Origin: an uncultured beta proteobacterium
GTDB lineage: Bacteria > Pseudomonadota > Gammaproteobacteria > Burkholderiales > Burkholderiaceae_C
Assembly: GCA_903958915.1 (NCBI GenBank)
Contig: CAJBVC010000319.1
Location: 1 to 15,989 of the forward strand
Length of the DNA: 15,989 bases
Direction: 5' to 3'
Below, piece after piece: positions 13,199-15,989 of this stretch. Under the pieces are notes generated by a model, which worked only from the letters and a program-made list of their open reading frames with translations, ran no database searches and was not told the DNA's origin. The translations under genes were made by a program, and so were the position numbers. Position 1 is the stretch's first letter; every line of letters starts with the position of its first letter.

Positions 13199-15589
13199 TC
13201 AGGGTGTATCGGGGAGCGCAACCACCAGCAATGCTTCCACATGGGCATCGTTGAGGGGTCCGCCAGTGCCTCCAGGTCCGCTGTAGCATGCATTTGCCTG
13301 CAGGTAGCTCATATTGAAGAAGTCCAGCAACTCGGCACGGTAGTCCCCCTTGGGTAGCTCCGCTTGCAAAGAAGTGGACCGTCGCAGGGGGAATTTCCCC
13401 GCTTGAGCTTCAATGTGCGGCATCTGCACCACCCCGCGCGTTACTTCGCGCCCATCCTTTGTGAAAACGACCAAAACCTTGACGGCGTTGGTGATGCCGG
13501 TGTTGATGGCGCAGGCGTGGTTGTCGTAGAGCAACTCAAAAGCAAAGCGTCCACCCTCTGGCAGAGAAAAGACTTCGCCCGGTTGAACGCTTTGCAATGC
13601 ACCCTCCTCAACATAGATCGGTTCACAAAAGTGGGAACGGTGTCCGTTTCGGAGGTCGATCGCCTGCACCGCGTAGCGGTGCCGAATACCTCGGGTGACC
13701 GGCTGTGGATCAACCCAGGTCAGACCGGTGGCCTGAGCGGCGGCAAGGTGGCCATTGCGGTAGATGTCGTAATGCAGTGGACGCTCGGTCGCGTCTCTGG
13801 GGGGATCAATGGCGATTTCCACGGCTCCGTCGTTGCGTCGCAGGCACTGCACCACGGGGGCCAGAGGCGCAAATACCCGCGCGTCATGGTGGCTGAGCGC
13901 GTCCACTTCAGGAACACACACGATTCGGGAGTCGCCAGGTACCAGCGTATCAAAATACACTTCAATGTGGTTGGATTTCGCGTTGAGTTGCAGCCTGGTT
14001 ATCGGGCCAACCACGGGATGCCCGTTGACTGTCACGAGGGTCACAGGGTAGTGGCCGGTCGTTTGCTCTCCCTGCGCTTCGGCTGGCAATCGCAATGTGA
14101 TCGACAGCGTGCGATCCAGATACCGAAAACCCGAGAGCGCGGCGATCTCGCACTGCCCCAGTGTGTGCCGCGCCGCTGCGGTCAGGAACGGCGCTATATG
14201 CAATCCCAGCGCGGTCAGTTGCAGGCCAAACACACTTTCAGTCACTGCTGACAGGTAGGCTGCAACCGACCACAGCTGGCGTCGTGAATTGACCGTGGGG
14301 CCATCGTCAAATTGCGGCTTTCCCGTCAGCCATTCCAGATTCTCCATATTCGACAGGTTCAACGCCGCAGCCCGCACCAATGCGTTCAGTGCATTGGAGG
14401 CAATCGCTGGATTCTTGGTGGCAACTGCCGCGCGCAGCGCATAGGCCGTGACAAATGGCCAGATGGCACGGTTATGGTAGACATGCTCGTGGGGTTGTTG
14501 AGGCGCAAGGACAGGCGCTCCGAACGGTGCATGCGGGTAACGCGCCAGCGTCTCGATGGCGCGCTGTAGTGGCGCTACACCCGAAAGCACCACCAGAGCG
14601 GAACCCAACAAATCAAACTGGTGAAGTGCCACTGGTGGCGTGTCGTCGGTCGTGAGGCTGGCATATTGCTGAACATCGTCCAGCCAGAATACCTGGTTGA
14701 TGGCAGACTTCAGGCCCTCAGCCCAGCAGCCATAGCGTTCTGCAAGGGCAGCGTCCCCTGCTTCACCTGCCAATTGCGCGGCCAATTGCAGGGCCTGGTA
14801 GTGCGAAACATTGGTGGACAGGGATTTGCTGGCCGCCATGTGCGCAAGGTTGTTGACAATCCAGGGCGCGTAACTCTGGGTGCGCCAGTCCAAGAACGAT
14901 TGCTCGCCTTCATACAGGCCCGATGCCGCATCGTAGGCCGCCAGTCGATCGGCCTCCAAAGTGCCACGCAGGGCAGCCAAAGCCTTCGTGGCAAATAGCG
15001 TGCGATCTTCGCCAGCCAGGGAATTCAAAACCGCTTCAGCACCCCAGGCCCAGGTGACGCGATCGGTACTGATCGGCCAACTGCCACCCGATCCCGTGTC
15101 CTGCACGATCTGTGTCGTTTCCGTGGAAATTGCATCAGGGGGAGTCACACCCTCGCGCCAACCACTGGTCTTGAACAACAGCGAAGTGACCACCCGCCGC
15201 GGGTCCAGCCAGGCCAAAGCCAAGTGCGCGGCATACGACACATCGCGGGTCCAGACGTAGGGCCACTTCTCGCCCGTCTGAAAGCACTCGCAAGGGATGG
15301 GACGGCCATCGTTGTAGGCCTGGTCCCGGATTTCGCTCACGCTGTCGAGTCGGGCATCGTCCAGCGCCATCGCGAACAATGCGTCGAACAATAGATTGCC
15401 CGTATGCAACTGAGGACTGCCAGGCGACTCGTCCACGGTCCGCTCACTGGGCGTGTTGTCTCGCTGGGCTTGTGTGCTGTGCAGTACAAAGCGACGCAGT
15501 CCATGCGACAGGGGAGTCCACTCTACTGAAACGTGCTCGGGGCGTCCGCTGGCATCGCCCGAATAGGCTGGGAAAGTCGTGGTGTTCAT
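13199..15589 (-). CDS. Putative (alpha/alpha)6-barrel glycoside hydrolase
   Basis: A 796-residue protein. The central region (about 60-480) is helix-rich, with aromatic/acidic motifs typical of six-hairpin glycosidases: GEKWPYVWTRDVSYAAHLAL (106-125), FLDWRTQSYAPW (232-243), HNRAIWPFVTAYAL (372-385) and FDDGPTVNSRRQLWSVAAYL (427-446). Candidate acids are Asp116, Asp234 and Glu419 (ENLEW). A beta-rich segment follows (480-560), then a fibronectin-III-like module (about 585-662) and a C-terminal beta domain (about 670-792) ending GPGGTGGPLND. No signal peptide is seen, so it is either cytoplasmic or exported by a route not visible. The closest groups I can suggest are GH63/MGH-like or amylo-glucosidase-like hydrolases; the exact GH family and substrate are unassigned. 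It lies 135 bp upstream of the LytS-type kinase on the same strand. Confidence 0.7.
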   Translation of the reverse strand: MNTTTFPAYSGDASGRPEHVSVEWTPLSHGLRRFVLHSTQAQRDNTPSERTVDESPGSPQLHTGNLLFDALFAMALDDARLDSVSEIRDQAYNDGRPIPCECFQTGEKWPYVWTRDVSYAAHLALAWLDPRRVVTSLLFKTSGWREGVTPPDAISTETTQIVQDTGSGGSWPISTDRVTWAWGAEAVLNSLAGEDRTLFATKALAALRGTLEADRLAAYDAASGLYEGEQSFLDWRTQSYAPWIVNNLAHMAASKSLSTNVSHYQALQLAAQLAGEAGDAALAERYGCWAEGLKSAINQVFWLDDVQQYASLTTDDTPPVALHQFDLLGSALVVLSGVAPLQRAIETLARYPHAPFGAPVLAPQQPHEHVYHNRAIWPFVTAYALRAAVATKNPAIASNALNALVRAAALNLSNMENLEWLTGKPQFDDGPTVNSRRQLWSVAAYLSAVTESVFGLQLTALGLHIAPFLTAAARHTLGQCEIAALSGFRYLDRTLSITLRLPAEAQGEQTTGHYPVTLVTVNGHPVVGPITRLQLNAKSNHIEVYFDTLVPGDSRIVCVPEVDALSHHDARVFAPLAPVVQCLRRNDGAVEIAIDPPRDATERPLHYDIYRNGHLAAAQATGLTWVDPQPVTRGIRHRYAVQAIDLRNGHRSHFCEPIYVEEGALQSVQPGEVFSLPEGGRFAFELLYDNHACAINTGITNAVKVLVVFTKDGREVTRGVVQMPHIEAQAGKFPLRRSTSLQAELPKGDYRAELLDFFNMSYLQANACYSGPGGTGGPLNDAHVEALLVVALPDTP

Positions 15590-15662
15590 TGCATCCGGAA
15601 TTTCACTGGGTCTGGCTCACACAGTTGCCCACGCGTAGCGCCTGCGGCACTTGAAACTTCCT

Positions 15663-15690
15663 TTGCCAAATTGCTGAAAGTTGCTAAACT
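15663..15690 (+). promoter_or_regulatory. Candidate promoter for tRNA-Ala
   Basis: TTGCCA (15663-15668) and TAAACT (15685-15690) are separated by 16 nt and match the sigma-70 consensus at 5 and 4 positions. The tRNA starts 13 nt after the -10, leaving only a short 5' leader. Confidence 0.5.
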
Positions 15691-15702
15691 CATCAACACT
15701 TT

Positions 15703-15778
15703 GGGGGGGTAGCTCAGCTGGGAGAGCGCTGCGTTCGCAATGCAGAGGTCGGGAGTTCGATCCTCCTCTCCTCCACCA
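15703..15778 (+). tRNA. tRNA-Ala (anticodon CGC)
   Basis: A 76-nt cloverleaf with CCA encoded in the DNA. Acceptor GGGGGGG pairs with CTCCTCC and contains G3:U70, the alanine identity pair. D stem is GCTC/GAGC, anticodon stem CTGCG/TGCAG, loop TTCGCAA with anticodon CGC at 15736-15738 (reads GCG), and T stem GGGAG/CTCCT around TTCGATC. Discriminator base is A73. It is a single tRNA, not part of an rRNA operon here. Confidence 0.96.
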
Positions 15779-15825
15779 TCTAAGCCTTTGTAGCATTGAT
15801 TCCTTGCTACAACAAGCATAGCAAG

Positions 15826-15853
15826 AGTAGTACGAAATGCCCGTACTACTTTT
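15826..15853 (+). terminator. Rho-independent terminator after tRNA-Ala
   Basis: A perfect 9-bp stem AGTAGTACG/CGTACTACT (15826-15834 / 15842-15850) with a 7-nt loop is followed by TTTC; with the last stem T this gives a short T-run. It begins 48 nt after the tRNA CCA and fits the end of the tRNA transcript. Confidence 0.7.
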
Positions 15854-15989
15854 CTGGATTTTTCTTGCCTGAAAATCAGCATTCTATGGGTGCCCTTTCC
15901 TAGCGACGGGCGCAAGACACTGCCGTCGAGCTGGTGCGGCAACAGGTGCTAGCCGGGCGGGAGAAGTAGCGGATCGTCAGGCGGTCAAA

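Noticed and set aside
15586..15942. 118-codon minus-strand frame covering tRNA-Ala
   Set aside because: It contains the EEDRTPDLCIANAAL string typical of spurious proteins translated from the antisense of tRNA genes.
15779..15989. Possible genomic island or insertion element after tRNA-Ala
   Set aside because: No integrase, no repeat of the tRNA 3' end and no terminal inverted repeats are visible; a short stretch resembling a transposase helix (DTAVELVRQQVLAGREK) hits a stop at once and is too short to support.

Overview
The window reads as chromosomal DNA from a betaproteobacterium of the order Burkholderiales, most likely the family Comamonadaceae (a Rhodoferax- or Polaromonas-like organism). 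This rests on gene content and style, not on a search: a MinCDE cluster of the betaproteobacterial type, a second longer IF-1 (84 aa) standing outside a ribosomal operon, an NnrU-family protein, a moderately high GC content, and a REP-like intergenic element of a type I associate with Comamonadaceae. No phage, CRISPR array or intact insertion sequence is visible.

Layout. 1-3079 is a tight minus-strand operon: a membrane-anchored alpha/beta hydrolase, a GGDEF diguanylate cyclase that overlaps it by 4 bp, and an NnrU-family membrane protein cut by the window edge. 3080-3436 is an AT-rich non-coding region with two perfect DnaA boxes, two one-mismatch boxes, a run of four CTA trinucleotides and an adjacent AT-rich tract. 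It looks like a replication-origin core, although no dnaA lies in the window. 3437-5278 is minCDE on the plus strand. Converging on it is a minus-strand pair: a class I glutamine amidotransferase followed by an NRDE/TANGO2-family protein (5281-6768).

6836-7918 is a DAHP synthase (minus strand). It is divergent from a 710-aa plus-strand protein (8060-10192) whose C-terminal half matches the cyanobacterial acyl-ACP reductase family, including the catalytic cysteine, and whose N-terminal half I do not recognise. A 383-bp gene-poor stretch with a strong hairpin leads into a small hypothetical protein and infA (10576-11063). 11091-13063 is a LytS/LytR-type two-component system (minus strand) with a TTG kinase start, a GTG regulator start and a 4-bp overlap. 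13199-15589 is a large (alpha/alpha)6-type glycosidase-like protein (minus strand). A tRNA-Ala(CGC) with its own promoter and terminator sits at 15703-15778.

Functionally the window mixes cell-division site selection (Min), c-di-GMP signalling, aromatic amino-acid biosynthesis, translation initiation and carbohydrate metabolism. The items most worth a second look are the origin-like region beside minC, well away from any dnaA in view, and the acyl-ACP-reductase-like fusion next to DAHP synthase.
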